A stretch of DNA of 64,000 nt from Streptomyces achromogenes (GTDB taxonomy: Bacteria > Actinomycetota > Actinomycetes > Streptomycetales > Streptomycetaceae), in NCBI RefSeq assembly GCF_030816715.1, contig NZ_JAUSYH010000001.1, forward strand, positions 1 to 64,000, written 5' to 3'. Shown one piece after another: positions 1-9,466 of this stretch (its first letter is position 1; each line of letters starts with the position of its first letter). The position numbers and the translations under genes were made by a program. Below the pieces are notes generated by a model. The model saw nothing but the letters and a program-made list of their open reading frames with translations, was not told the DNA's origin and searched no databases.

Positions 1-1001
1 AAGTTGGTCGGGTAGGAGGCGACCGCGCTGCGCGGAACGAGGTCGGCTGGCGGCGCGGGCAGGCGGTCGTCCTTCATTCCGAGATAGGCAAGGGCGAAAC
101 CGTCGATGCGTCCGCTCGCGGCCCACTCGTGCAGGCGGGCGCGGGCGGAGTCCTGGGCCTTGCGGTGGACGGTGGCGAAGGAGCGGCTGAGGCGCCCGAG
201 CATGAAGTGCGGTGCCTTCAATGCGAGTTCCCCCAGCCCGGCGTCGCAGGAGATGATGAAGGGCACGTCGTAGACGTGCTGGGTGTGGTGCGGTGAGCGT
301 CCCGGTTCGAGGACGGACAGGCCGAGGTTGTCGTAGACGCCGCCGTCGGTGAGCAGCACGGTGTGCTGCTGGTGGTGTCCGTCGCGGTGCTGGAAGGTGA
401 AGGTGCGTTCCAGGGCTGGCAGGAGCGCGGGGTAGGCGGCGGAGGCGGCTACGGCGGTGGCGACGTGGACGGGCTCGGTGATGGTGCCGTAGCGGGAGCA
501 GCCGCTGCGGGTGCTCCCGAAGCGAACCGCGTTGGTGGTGGCCAGGTCGGTGGCGGTCAGAACGACGTCGAGACCGGGGTGGGTGACGTCGGCCAAGGTG
601 GTGGTGCCGAACGCCTTGTGGGCGAGGACGGCGGCCAGGGCGTCGGTGCGGTTGGCGGGGCGGGCGACGGTGACCTGGGTGGTGCGGGTGAACAGTTGGC
701 GGGTGCCTGCGCGGGCGGCCGCGGTGAGGTTGCGGGCGGCCGCGGAGGGCTTGAATGCCTGGCGTGCGATGTCCAGTTGCAGGCCGGAGCGCAGCAGGTC
801 GGTGGTGCTGGCGTCGAAGTCGGTGAACTCTTTCGGGCCGTAGGCCCACAGGGCGGCGAGGAGGGACCCGCCGGAGATGCCGGAGACGACGCGGATGCAG
901 TCGAGGAGATCGCGGTCGTGCAGGGCGCGCAGGCACCCGAGGTGGAAGGCGGCGGCGCGGGAGCCGCCGCCGGACAGGGCGAGGCCGATGGTGGGGGTCA
1001 T
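1..1001 (-). CDS. Patatin-like phospholipase, 3' end outside the window
   Basis: The first 333 or so residues of a patatin-fold lipid acyl hydrolase; the reading frame runs off the left edge. Seen: the N-terminal oxyanion motif GGGSR at residues 11-15, the nucleophile elbow GISGG with Ser43, and the second dyad member in DGG (Asp219). No signal peptide is visible, so it should act in the cytoplasm on membrane phospholipids. Its ATG lies inside the stop of the upstream E2-E1-JAB gene (ATGA overlap), so the two are almost certainly translationally coupled. Patatins are well-known death effectors in CBASS (CapV). Inference: this one is the membrane-damaging effector of the ubiquitin-like operon upstream. 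It could instead be a housekeeping lipase, but the tight coupling argues against that. Confidence 0.9.
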   Translation of the reverse strand, partial: MTPTIGLALSGGGSRAAAFHLGCLRALHDRDLLDCIRVVSGISGGSLLAALWAYGPKEFTDFDASTTDLLRSGLQLDIARQAFKPSAAARNLTAAARAGTRQLFTRTTQVTVARPANRTDALAAVLAHKAFGTTTLADVTHPGLDVVLTATDLATTNAVRFGSTRSGCSRYGTITEPVHVATAVAASAAYPALLPALERTFTFQHRDGHHQQHTVLLTDGGVYDNLGLSVLEPGRSPHHTQHVYDVPFIISCDAGLGELALKAPHFMLGRLSRSFATVHRKAQDSARARLHEWAASGRIDGFALAYLGMKDDRLPAPPADLVPRSAVASYPTN

Positions 1002-3547
1002 GAGCGGGAGCCCTTGCGTGGGACGGGGACGGGACTGTGGGGGCGGGTGGAGTAGCCGCCGGGCCACCACTGCACGGGGCCGAGGTGAGCGGGTGGTTGC
1101 TGCGGGGGCGGCTCAGCCGTGACCGAGGCGGTGCGGGCGGCGAGGTGGGCGTAGAGGTCGGGGCTCTCCCCGGTGGCGAGCCACTGGTGCCAGACGGGAG
1201 GTGGTCCTCCGGCGATGAGGACGAGGGCGCGGGCGGGGGCGTCGTCCAGCGGGAGGGTGAGGCTGGTCATGGCGGCGCGGTCGGTGGTGCTGGGCTGTGC
1301 TGCGGTGTGCGGGTGGGTGTGCCACATGCCCAGGAAGCGGCTGATGTTGCCGGTAGCCTTCCGGCGGGCGGTGAGGTGGCCGCCGACGCCGTCCAGGCCG
1401 TGCTGGAAGTAGGCCTCGGTCAGCAGGGAGTCGGGGGGCGGGCCGGTGGCCTCGTCGATGAAGATCACACCGGTAGCGTCGTCGACGGCGCCGAGCAGGG
1501 TGCCGCCGGTTTCCACGCGCGGGCCCCGCACTCGGGCGCCGCGGCGGGCTTCCGCGCGCATCTCGGCCAGTGCGGCGGGGGTAATGCGCACGTCGTAACC
1601 GGTGGCCTCGTCCGTGGCGAGGGTGTCGTTGGGCCAGGTCAGCCAGCGCGGCCCGGACGGCTGGGTGCTGGTGGGGCCGGTGGGCATGCGGACGATGAGG
1701 ACGGCCATGGTGTGCCGGTCGGCGGGTTCGGCCAGGGCGTGGAGGACGCCGGTCGCCAGTTGTCCGGCCAGTGCGGTGACGTCGGCGGCCGATCCGGTGA
1801 AGGTGGTGTCCGAGCAGCCGGGTTCGGGCTGGAAGAGCTCGGTCGGGGGTGTGGTGGGGAAGAAGTCGTCGATCAGGTCGTCGAAGGCGCGCGTGGCATC
1901 GGCGTGCGCGGCCAGCGCGGTGCGCCGCAGGACGTCCGTGCCACCGCCGGTGGCACCGCGGGGTGAGATGGCGGCGATGCCGCGGGTGGCGTGGTGGCCG
2001 ATCATCAGTGTGGCCAGGTGGGGCCAGGGGGCGGTGTCGGTGCGGCGGGCACGTTCGAGGTGGGCGCGGACGATGCGGTTGGCGGTGCAGTCCCAGATCA
2101 GGTCGAAGGTGTGTAGGTCGAGGGCGGACAGCCGGGTGGTGACGTTGCCGACGAGGGCTTCGACACGGGTGGCGTGGGGGTCGATCCGGTTGAGGCGGTC
2201 GGCCAGGACCCTCGCCTTGGAAAAGCCGATGTCGGCGTCCGTATAGGGCTGGCGGGCCAGGATTCCGGGGTGGACGAGTCCGTGGTCGGCGACAGTGAGG
2301 TGCGCGGCTCCGGCGCGGGTGCACATGTCGGCGACGGGTGCTCCCAGGGCGCCCGCGCCCAGGACGAGGATGCGTTTGCCGCGCAGCCAGGCCGCAGGGC
2401 TGGCGTGATCGCGTCGGACCGTGACCTCGGGCCGGGCTTCGTAGACGCGCATCCACCGGGTCCTCTGGCGGTCGAGCCAGTCGGTGCCGAACCGGACGAC
2501 CTCATCGCCGAGTTCGGCCAGGTGCGCATGCCCGCTGAAGGCAGTGTCGGCGGCCAGGCGCCCGACCTGATCGGCGAAGTCGGGCAGGTGCCAGGCCACC
2601 AGGTGCGTCCGGCGGGGCCTGTCGCCGGCGATACCCCGCGAGGGGGTGCCCAGCAGCAGGTGCACCGGCGCGGCTGGGGTGTCCTCGTCGTCCCCGGTCG
2701 ACGCGGTGGCGTCGGCGTCAGCGTCGGGGCACAGCAGGGTGCGGTTGTGGCCAGCGACGAATCCCGTCAGCCCCAGCAGCAGGCGCGGCGTGATGTGGTC
2801 GCGGGCCAGGAACTCCACCAGCTCGCGCGCGGTGAGCGGGTATTCGAACGTCAGGTGCTTCGTGGTGACGACGACGGGGGCGAGGAAGGCGCGGGCGTCG
2901 GCCGGCAGCGCGGCGCTCTCCCGCAACTGTTCCAGGCTGTCGGGCCAGGGGTCCTCGACGGCGAGCCAGCCCACGACGTCGCATCTGATGTCGTTGACCT
3001 GGTGCAGTACGGCGGCGCCCAGCCACGGCCCGTCCGGTCGTGCGACGGGCGCGTCGTGGCGAATCACGAGGAGTCCCGCGGTGTGGTCGGTCAGGGCGTT
3101 CGGGGGGTGCAGGGGTTCGCCGGGCCGATCCAGTTGTCCCGCGGCGGCCGCCTCGAACCAGTCCAGGAGGCGGGTGATGAACCCGTACATGCCGTCGGCC
3201 GGATCCCACTCGGTCGCCGTCGAGCGGTACAGGCACAGGTGGCGGCCCCAGTTGACGTGCGGGGCGCCGGCGAAGCGGGTGTGCCGGGTTTGCACGCTGG
3301 GAGCCCTGAAGGGAAAGTCCGGGGGGATCCGCAGGGTGACCGCCTCGACGCTGCGCAGCCGCAGGCCGTTCTGGGTGGGCGGCAGGTTGGCGCAGCCGAC
3401 GCTGACGCGGGCCTCGACGTACCCGTCGGCTGCGGCGGCCACGTGGGTGGCCGCCACCGATCCTCGAGATGCCTGGACGATCCGGTGCAGCTGGTCGAGG
3501 GCGAGCTGCTGGCCCTCGGTGAGTTCCAGGGTGGTGCTGTCCTTCAC
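998..3547 (-). CDS. E2-E1-JAB/JAMM triple-fusion protein of a bacterial ubiquitin-like conjugation system
   Basis: An 849-aa protein with three domains. Residues 1-140 are E2-like, with the probable catalytic Cys104 in HLCLY. Residues about 375-610 are E1/ThiF-like, with the nucleotide-binding GAGALG at 397-402, a following Asp-rich strand, and a probable catalytic Cys578 in PGCSD. Residues about 650-790 are a JAB/JAMM isopeptidase with the full zinc set Glu679, His743, His745, Ser753 and Asp756 (HTHP-x6-SxxD). In type II CBASS the E1-E2 protein (Cap2) and the JAB protein (Cap3) are normally separate; here all three activities sit in one chain. It starts with GTG overlapping the stop of the MBL gene (GTGA) and overlaps the patatin gene by 4 bp. 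Inference: it activates, conjugates and removes a ubiquitin-like modifier encoded upstream. Confidence 0.9.
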   Translation of the reverse strand: MKDSTTLELTEGQQLALDQLHRIVQASRGSVAATHVAAAADGYVEARVSVGCANLPPTQNGLRLRSVEAVTLRIPPDFPFRAPSVQTRHTRFAGAPHVNWGRHLCLYRSTATEWDPADGMYGFITRLLDWFEAAAAGQLDRPGEPLHPPNALTDHTAGLLVIRHDAPVARPDGPWLGAAVLHQVNDIRCDVVGWLAVEDPWPDSLEQLRESAALPADARAFLAPVVVTTKHLTFEYPLTARELVEFLARDHITPRLLLGLTGFVAGHNRTLLCPDADADATASTGDDEDTPAAPVHLLLGTPSRGIAGDRPRRTHLVAWHLPDFADQVGRLAADTAFSGHAHLAELGDEVVRFGTDWLDRQRTRWMRVYEARPEVTVRRDHASPAAWLRGKRILVLGAGALGAPVADMCTRAGAAHLTVADHGLVHPGILARQPYTDADIGFSKARVLADRLNRIDPHATRVEALVGNVTTRLSALDLHTFDLIWDCTANRIVRAHLERARRTDTAPWPHLATLMIGHHATRGIAAISPRGATGGGTDVLRRTALAAHADATRAFDDLIDDFFPTTPPTELFQPEPGCSDTTFTGSAADVTALAGQLATGVLHALAEPADRHTMAVLIVRMPTGPTSTQPSGPRWLTWPNDTLATDEATGYDVRITPAALAEMRAEARRGARVRGPRVETGGTLLGAVDDATGVIFIDEATGPPPDSLLTEAYFQHGLDGVGGHLTARRKATGNISRFLGMWHTHPHTAAQPSTTDRAAMTSLTLPLDDAPARALVLIAGGPPPVWHQWLATGESPDLYAHLAARTASVTAEPPPQQPPAHLGPVQWWPGGYSTRPHSPVPVPRKGSRS

Positions 3548-4848
3548 GCGGCACCGAATCCGATCTGCACCGCGGGCTCGGCCTTGTCACCCCTGGCCTG
3601 CTGCACACCGGCGCGCGCGGCGTCCGTACCCCGCGGGTGCGGCAAGCCGGTACCGGCAGCGAAGGCCGCGGCCGGGTAGCGGGAGGCACCCAGTGCGGCC
3701 AGCAGCCGGCGTCCCCCGCCCGCGGCCTCCAGCATCCGGGCCTTGCTCTCCAGGTCGGCGACGTCCACCAATTCGAGGCCCAGGCCCGGCTCCAGGGCGA
3801 ATACCACCGGACGGGGTTCCTCCTTGGAGGGGTACTCCCCCGTGCACAGCACCTCGTAGTCGGTGATCGACGCGTAGGCGTCCCGGGCCAGCAGGTGCGG
3901 CGGGTTGTTGCCCTTCTCGTCCTTCTCGCGGAAGGGCAACGAGCTGGCGATCACCCGGGCGTCCGGGCTGGCATGCGCCTGGAGCAGGTCAAGAAGGTCC
4001 TGCTTGAGCTCCTCCTCGCCGTCCTCGCCCTCGGCGTACATGGCCTTCTTCGAGCAGTGGTGCGGGGAGAGCAGCACGTCCCACTCCACCCGGTCCGCGT
4101 TGCCAGCGGCCTCGCTGTTCTCGAAGATCATCTTGATGATGGGGTAGGCGAGGTCGCCCAGGAACAGCAGTCGGCCGACTGTGCCGTCACTGGCCTTCAG
4201 CTGTACCTGCAGGGCCAAGGACGTGTCGTTGCGGTCGCCGGCGCAGTGGTCCTTGAACGGTGCGTGGACGAACGCCTCGAACCGGTCCTCGACGTCTTGG
4301 CCGTCGATCTTGGTGATCACGTCGCCGGGGAAAGTGAAGTACTCGTCGGGCAGTTCGGCGTAGGAGTGCAGTTCGCGGTCCTCGTCGTAGCCGATGATGC
4401 GCACCCGGTCACCGCTGGCCGGCACCTTGCCGTCCTTGACGGCCTTGAGGGTGGCGTCCACGCGTCGCTCGACCTCGTCCTGGAAGCGCTGTGCGTCCTC
4501 GCACATCGGCTTGTCCTCGGACAGTTCGCGCCACAGCCGGGGCGTCGCCCAGATCTCCCCGATCAGGATGGAGCTCTCCAGAAGGTCACCGAAGCCGCAG
4601 CAGTGGTCCGAGTCGGCGTGGGTCAGGGCGAAGACCGCCAGGTAGGGCGTCTCGCCGTCGGGTCGCGGGAGGGTCTCCTCCAGGCGGTCGATGACGGCGG
4701 CGACCACCGCGTCGTCCTCGTCGGCGGCCTTCATGTCCCGCAGGTCCACCTGCATGACCAGGTTGTCGCCCAGCACGATCGTGGTGGAGTCCCCCGTGCC
4801 CACCGGCCAGAACACCACCCCCTGTCCTGGCAGTTCCGTCTCGACCAT
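3544..4848 (-). CDS. Metallo-beta-lactamase-fold hydrolase of the ubiquitin-like operon
   Basis: About 434 aa. The zinc motif HADSDH follows a beta strand about 75 residues from the start, and later metal-ligand candidates are LGDLAY and SPHHC. This pattern fits the ComEC/Rec2-like branch of the MBL superfamily rather than true beta-lactamases, and there is no signal peptide. I chose the ATG at 4848 because AAGAGG lies 6 nt upstream; an in-frame start five codons earlier has no ribosome site. The stop overlaps the GTG of the E2-E1-JAB gene. MBL-fold proteins are known companions of prokaryotic E1/E2/JAB operons (Iyer, Burroughs and Aravind), where their substrate is not settled. A nuclease or a modifier-processing peptidase are both possible. 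Confidence 0.85.
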   Translation of the reverse strand: MVETELPGQGVVFWPVGTGDSTTIVLGDNLVMQVDLRDMKAADEDDAVVAAVIDRLEETLPRPDGETPYLAVFALTHADSDHCCGFGDLLESSILIGEIWATPRLWRELSEDKPMCEDAQRFQDEVERRVDATLKAVKDGKVPASGDRVRIIGYDEDRELHSYAELPDEYFTFPGDVITKIDGQDVEDRFEAFVHAPFKDHCAGDRNDTSLALQVQLKASDGTVGRLLFLGDLAYPIIKMIFENSEAAGNADRVEWDVLLSPHHCSKKAMYAEGEDGEEELKQDLLDLLQAHASPDARVIASSLPFREKDEKGNNPPHLLARDAYASITDYEVLCTGEYPSKEEPRPVVFALEPGLGLELVDVADLESKARMLEAAGGGRRLLAALGASRYPAAAFAAGTGLPHPRGTDAARAGVQQARGDKAEPAVQIGFGAA

Positions 4849-4873
4849 GTCACACCTCTTCACTCGATCTTGA

Positions 4874-5166
4874 TCAACTAGCGGTAAAACAGGACAAGTT
4901 CACCCGATGAACAGGTCTACCACGCGCCACTGACAACGCCGCCGCCATCGGGCCGACGGAGACCGACACGAACGCCTCCCCATCACGCACGGCGCCCCCT
5001 TGCGCCGGCGAACGAGTACCCATGCCGCCCGGCAGTCCGAACCAGGGGGTGCACCGTCGCGTCGGTATCGGCGTCGTACGCTTCGACACTTCCACCGGCT
5101 CGCCGTCCACGGCGACGGTCACCGTCTTGTGCTGGTCCCCTGGTGCTGGGTGTCCGCCGTCGCCAT
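4874..5166 (-). pseudogene. Frameshifted small ubiquitin-like (beta-grasp) protein gene
   Basis: An ATG at 5166 has an excellent ribosome site (GGGGAGG, 5 nt spacer), but its frame stops after 15 codons. One extra G in the GGGG run at about 5135 would join it to a frame reading KTVTVAVDGEPVEV and later DGEAFVSVSVGP, in a product of about 97 aa. These two strands look like the first hairpin and last strand of the beta-grasp modifiers found in E2-E1-JAB operons. In the middle, a third frame (YDADTDATVHPLVRTAG) has better codon use, so more than one indel may exist. It lies at the head of the operon, where a modifier gene is expected. No C-terminal Gly-Gly is visible. The assignment rests on position and short motifs only. 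Confidence 0.5.
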
Positions 5167-5262
5167 GACGACCTCCCCGAACCACCCCGACATCGCGAAC
5201 ATGCACGACACCTGAAACGCCAGCTCAGCGGCATTCCCAACACGACTTCAGTCGGTAAAACG

Positions 5263-7323
5263 GACGAGGCGCACAGGGTTTCGGGCAGGATCGGCCGGCC
5301 GTGGGCGGTCGTCCACGACAACACGCGCATCCCCGCCCTGCGCCGCCTCTACATGACCGCCACTCCCCGGCTGTGGCAGCTAGATGAGGACTCCGAGCAG
5401 GGCGCGCCGGGTGAACTGGTGGCGTCGATGGATGACGACCCCAGCTCACCGTTCGGCAGCAGGGCGTTCACGTTGACGCTCTCGGCGGCCATCGACAGGG
5501 GAATCTGTGCTCCCTACCAGGTGGTGTGCCTGGACATCACCGACACTCAGCTCCAAGCCGCACAACTCCTGGGCGAGGACGCCCGCTCCGAGCAGGTACG
5601 CGGGGCGCGGCTCGCCGCCCTGCAGACCGCCCTGGTGAAAGCCTCTGCGGAAGAGGGCTTCCGGCGCACCCTCGTCTTCCACCACATGGTGAAGGAGGCC
5701 GAAGCGTTCGCGGCCGACCTCCCCCACGTCGCCAAGCGACTGCACGACGCCGACCCGGAGCTGTACCCGCGGATGGTCTGGGCCAACTGGCTGTGCGGCG
5801 ACCACAAGCCCCTCCACCGGCGCCGCGTCCTCGACGAGTTCTCCAAGGGAATCGCTGCTGACGGCACCGTCGTGGAGAAGACGTTTCTTGGGTCCGTTCG
5901 CGTGCTCGGCGAAGGCATCGATACATCCCACTGTGACTCGGTGTACTTCGCCGACGTACGCGGCTCCATGCCCGACCTCGTCCAGGCCGTCGGCCGGGCG
6001 CTGCGGATGCAGCCCGGCGAGGGCAAAACGGCGTCGCTGGTCGTACCGGTCCTGCTCGGGCCCGGAGAGAGCGCCGACAACATGCTCACCAGCCGGGCGT
6101 ACGGCGGCCTTGCGAAGCTGCTTGAAGCGCTCAGAGCGCACGACACCCGCATCGTCGAACAACTCGCCGAGCAACAGGCACAAAGCCGTGTCAGGGGCGT
6201 GCAGAGCCGCGGCGGACCGGAAGGTGAGGGAGCCGAGAGCGACCGAAGCGACCGACTGTCAGTGCCGGCCCGGGAGCTGCTGAAGTTCTCCACGCCGCGC
6301 GACCCCGCGCAGCTGGCCGCGTTCATCAACCTGCGCGTGATCAACCTCGAACACCAGCACTGGCGACGCGGCATCGAAGCCGCCACCATCTACCACCGGC
6401 TCCACGGCAACCTGAAGGTCCCCTTCACCTACCGCGTCCCCGACCGCGACGACCAGGAAGCGGAAGCCGAAGAGTGGCCGACCTCCCTCGCCGCGTTTCC
6501 GCTGGGGCAATGGATCGCCGACAACCGGCGCTTCTACACCCGCGGGGACATGGACGCCGACCGCGGCGAACAGCTGGAAAAGCTGGGCATGGTCTGGTCC
6601 CACTACGACGTCGCCTGGGAAGAAGGCCTCGCCGCAGCCCGCAGGTGGGCAGCCGAAGCAGGTCACCTCCTGGCGCCACTGGACGCCACCTACCAGGGCT
6701 ACCCGGTGGGCATCTGGCTGAAGAACGCACGCGCCGCCGCCCGGAAGGCCGCCGAGATCGAGCAGCGACGCGCCGGGGGGCTTGTGGTGGAGTCGGCGGC
6801 CGGGGCGCTGTCGCAGGAGCGGCGCGAGCAGCTGGAGGAGATCGACCCGTCGTGGTGCCCCGCCTGGCCCGTGGAATGGCAGCGCGCCTTCCATTTGGTC
6901 CGGCTGCGCCTGGAGGTCGGCGGCGAGCTCCCAATGGAGCCGGGCGTGGTCGTGCACCAAGGCGAGGATCTGGGGCGGTGGGTGCGCTCGGTCCGGCTGG
7001 GCTGGGACAAGCTGACGACCGTGCAGCAATGGATGTGTGAGCACATCCTCGGTATCGAGCCCGCGGCCGAGGACGAGAAGCCGCGCCCGCGCCGTACGCA
7101 GGCCGACAAGTGGGCGACGAACTACGAGGCCGCCAAGCAGTTCTACGAACGTGAGGGACACCTTCGAGTGCCGAGGAAGCACGTCGAGCGGATCGTCGGC
7201 GAAGACCAGGAGGAGCGGGAGCTTCGGCTCGGGGCATGGGTCGGCAACCAGCGCAGCAGGGCCGCGACGCTGACCCCGGAGCGGATGGAGCAGCTGTCCG
7301 TGATCGGGATGCGGTGGGTGTGA
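5263..7323 (+). pseudogene. 5'-truncated DEAD/DEAH-box SF2 helicase with helicase-associated domains
   Basis: The fragment begins exactly at the Walker B box (DEAHRVSGR), continues through motif III (MTATPR) and the C-terminal RecA domain (motif VI region QAVGRALRMQ), and ends with several helicase-associated (HA) repeats, e.g. LGQWIADNRRFY and LGAWVGNQRSRAA. Walker A and everything before it is missing, so it cannot work as an ATPase. The frame stays open upstream to about 5143 but that sequence does not look coding. Full-length relatives in Streptomyces have several hundred more residues. The break point lies within 100 bp of the start of the divergent ubiquitin-like operon, so one deletion probably joined the two. 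C-terminal tails of the same type recur at 18.8, 38.2 and 39.4 kb. Confidence 0.8.
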
Positions 7324-7889
7324 TGGGCATCGTCGTCACTAGGGTCGTCGTGCTCGCGGCCAGCTATCTACTCGGGCGTCTGCCCCGTGGCAGCGGGCGG
7401 GCGACTGGGCGGCCGATCAGGTCCGCTTCACCGGGACGTGGCTCGGCGGCTTCGGCCGCCAGGCCGTCGTCGTCCTGGTCCACGTCGTCACCGCGCCGCG
7501 CACCAGCTGGCGCATTATGCGCGCCCCGGCTATCGAGACGCAGGAGCTGGCCCTCGCCACGACCAGTCTGCCCAGGCCCGCTGGCGCGCGATCACCGCAC
7601 CCCATCTTGTTGCCCTCGTCCGCAACGGTGCCCGCTTCAAGAACGGTCACCTCGTCGAACGCCCCGAAGCCATTGCGGCCTGAACAACCCCGCTGATGTT
7701 GACAATTACTCTTCCGCGTCGAACATGACCGCCCCCATCAGATGTACTCGCACGTGATCGCCGCAGCATAGGGCGACTGGGGTACGGCTGATCCGACCCC
7801 CTCGTGCTACGAGGTCATCACGAAGGAGGCGGAAGAGCGGCGAGCAGGTTTGCGGGCGTTCTACCGTGTGGGCGGATCCGGGGGGCGCG
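7324..7889 (+). other. Region without a confident gene; possible transposase tail
   Basis: Plus-strand codons at about 7560-7683 encode a short tail (QARWRAITAPHLVALVRNG, then a stop after LVERPEAIAA) that resembles the C-terminus of Streptomyces transposases. It is recognised only by general look. A second scrap near 7740 (MYSHVIAA, then a stop) could be the end of an integrase. No complete reading frame with a start site is visible. Confidence 0.3.
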
Positions 7890-9215
7890 ATGAGGCATCG
7901 GTGGCGGCGAGGGCTACTGACCGTGGCGGTGGGGCTGCTGGTGGCGGGCTGTTTCGCCCCGTCGCCGCCGATGTTCGGCGATGGGGAGGCGGTGCCCGAG
8001 GAGGCCTCGCGTGTTCCACTGCCGGTGCGGCCGGGCCCCGATGGCACCTGGGCGCTGAACGACCCCGCAGCGGGGCTGCTCGGCCAGGGCCGCACGCTGG
8101 TCCGCCTGGATGGCGCAGAGAACGGGGGCTGGCGGCTGACATTGCCGGCCGAATTCGCGTTGACCTCGCACCAGCCCGGCGCGGCGCACTCCGTGCTCGG
8201 CGGTGGTCGCCGGGTGATACTGGTCGGCGGCAGAGACGGCCGCCGGGGTCCGAGTGCGATCGCCGGGCTCAACCCGGAGCGGGGGCTCCTGCTCTGGCGT
8301 CAGGCCTTGCCGCTCGGCAGCCAGGTTTTCCTGTTGGAGAACAGCTCCGTGGTACTGACGGCGGTCTGCCGCCCCAGGTCCTGCCGCCTGACCGGCTGGG
8401 ACGCCTGGTCGGGTGTACTCCAGTGGACGCGCGCAGTGTCCGGGGCGGTAGGAGTCGTCTGCCAGGCCGACGCGCTCGCCACCGCCGACGGCCGCAGTGG
8501 GGACCATTGCGGGCCCTATCTGGTCACCCCCGACCGTGTCGGCACTGTTGACCCGGGCGACGGCGGGCTTCACTGGCAGGCGGCGCTGCGGCCGCCCGAC
8601 GGCACCGTCGATCGAATCATCAAGGAAAACGACCGGGTCATCATGGTCACCGCACCGGCCAAGGGCAGCTGCCACGCCACCGTCCTCGCCAGCGGGGTGG
8701 AATCCGGTGACGGGGACCGCGGCTGGCAGTACAGCTTCGTCTGGGACCAGCCTCAGGCCCCGCGCGACGCGCGCACCGGATGCCGCTGGGACCGCACTCT
8801 TCCCCTGATCGTCGGCTACCGCATGGTACTGCCGGACGCCAAAGGCACCCTGGTCGTCGATCCCTACTTCGGCACCCTGCGCCGCTCCCGGCGACTGGCC
8901 CCGGGCGAGTACCTGGTCACCTACGGCACCATGAACGAGATCATCCGCGCGCCCGGCCGCCCGGATCGGCTCCTGTACGCAGGCGCCGACCAGCTGGTCC
9001 GCCCCCACGGGCTGAGCCCCGCGGCGCGGTCCGTCACCGGCGGCTTCTGGCAGGACGGTCGCCGCCTGCTCCTGCTGGACCACCGGGGCAATACCCTCTG
9101 GCGGGGCACATCGGACTGCCAGGCGTTCCGGCCCGCCAACAAAGCCGTCGGCGGGCCGCTCGCCTACTGCGACGGCAACGACCTGGTGACCTTGCGTCCC
9201 GTGCACAAAGACTGA
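7890..9215 (+). CDS. Secreted lipoprotein with PQQ-like beta-propeller
   Basis: A 441-aa protein beginning MRHRWRRG with a hydrophobic segment and the lipobox LVAGC (Cys21), so it should be lipidated and anchored outside the membrane. The rest alternates short beta-strand blocks with Trp-rich turns (LLLWRQALPL, GVLQWTRA, GLHWQAAL) of the PQQ/PQQ-like propeller type. Several cysteine pairs could form disulfides outside the cell. The ATG at 7890 follows a G-rich stretch (GGGGGG, 4 nt before it); an upstream in-frame ATG has no ribosome site. The ligand is unknown. It has no obvious operon partner. Confidence 0.75.
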   Translation: MRHRWRRGLLTVAVGLLVAGCFAPSPPMFGDGEAVPEEASRVPLPVRPGPDGTWALNDPAAGLLGQGRTLVRLDGAENGGWRLTLPAEFALTSHQPGAAHSVLGGGRRVILVGGRDGRRGPSAIAGLNPERGLLLWRQALPLGSQVFLLENSSVVLTAVCRPRSCRLTGWDAWSGVLQWTRAVSGAVGVVCQADALATADGRSGDHCGPYLVTPDRVGTVDPGDGGLHWQAALRPPDGTVDRIIKENDRVIMVTAPAKGSCHATVLASGVESGDGDRGWQYSFVWDQPQAPRDARTGCRWDRTLPLIVGYRMVLPDAKGTLVVDPYFGTLRRSRRLAPGEYLVTYGTMNEIIRAPGRPDRLLYAGADQLVRPHGLSPAARSVTGGFWQDGRRLLLLDHRGNTLWRGTSDCQAFRPANKAVGGPLAYCDGNDLVTLRPVHKD

Positions 9216-9466
9216 CAGCCCCGTACGACCGGCTGGCAGGCACCGCTTGGTGGCGTACCGGCCTGGGCAGGGCCGCGCCGGCCGGGTGGCCTGTCGCACA
9301 TCCGCCACACGGACGCTAGTGACAGTGCGAAGTCGACGGAACCCATCCACCGCGGGCATAGGCCAAAAGCGGAGTGGCCCGGAGCTTGCGAGCAGTCCCA
9401 TCCACAGGATTTGACAATTCCTCGGCGCCAGCAGACCCGTGCCGCAAGCTCAACCGCCTTGACCCC

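Noticed and set aside
2174..3679. A 501-codon plus-strand frame
   Set aside because: Antisense to the E2-E1-JAB gene, whose catalytic residues are all present.
3544..3700. Possible Ubl tail fused to the C-terminus of the MBL protein
   Set aside because: The last 50 residues are Ala/Gly-rich without beta-grasp pattern or a terminal Gly-Gly.
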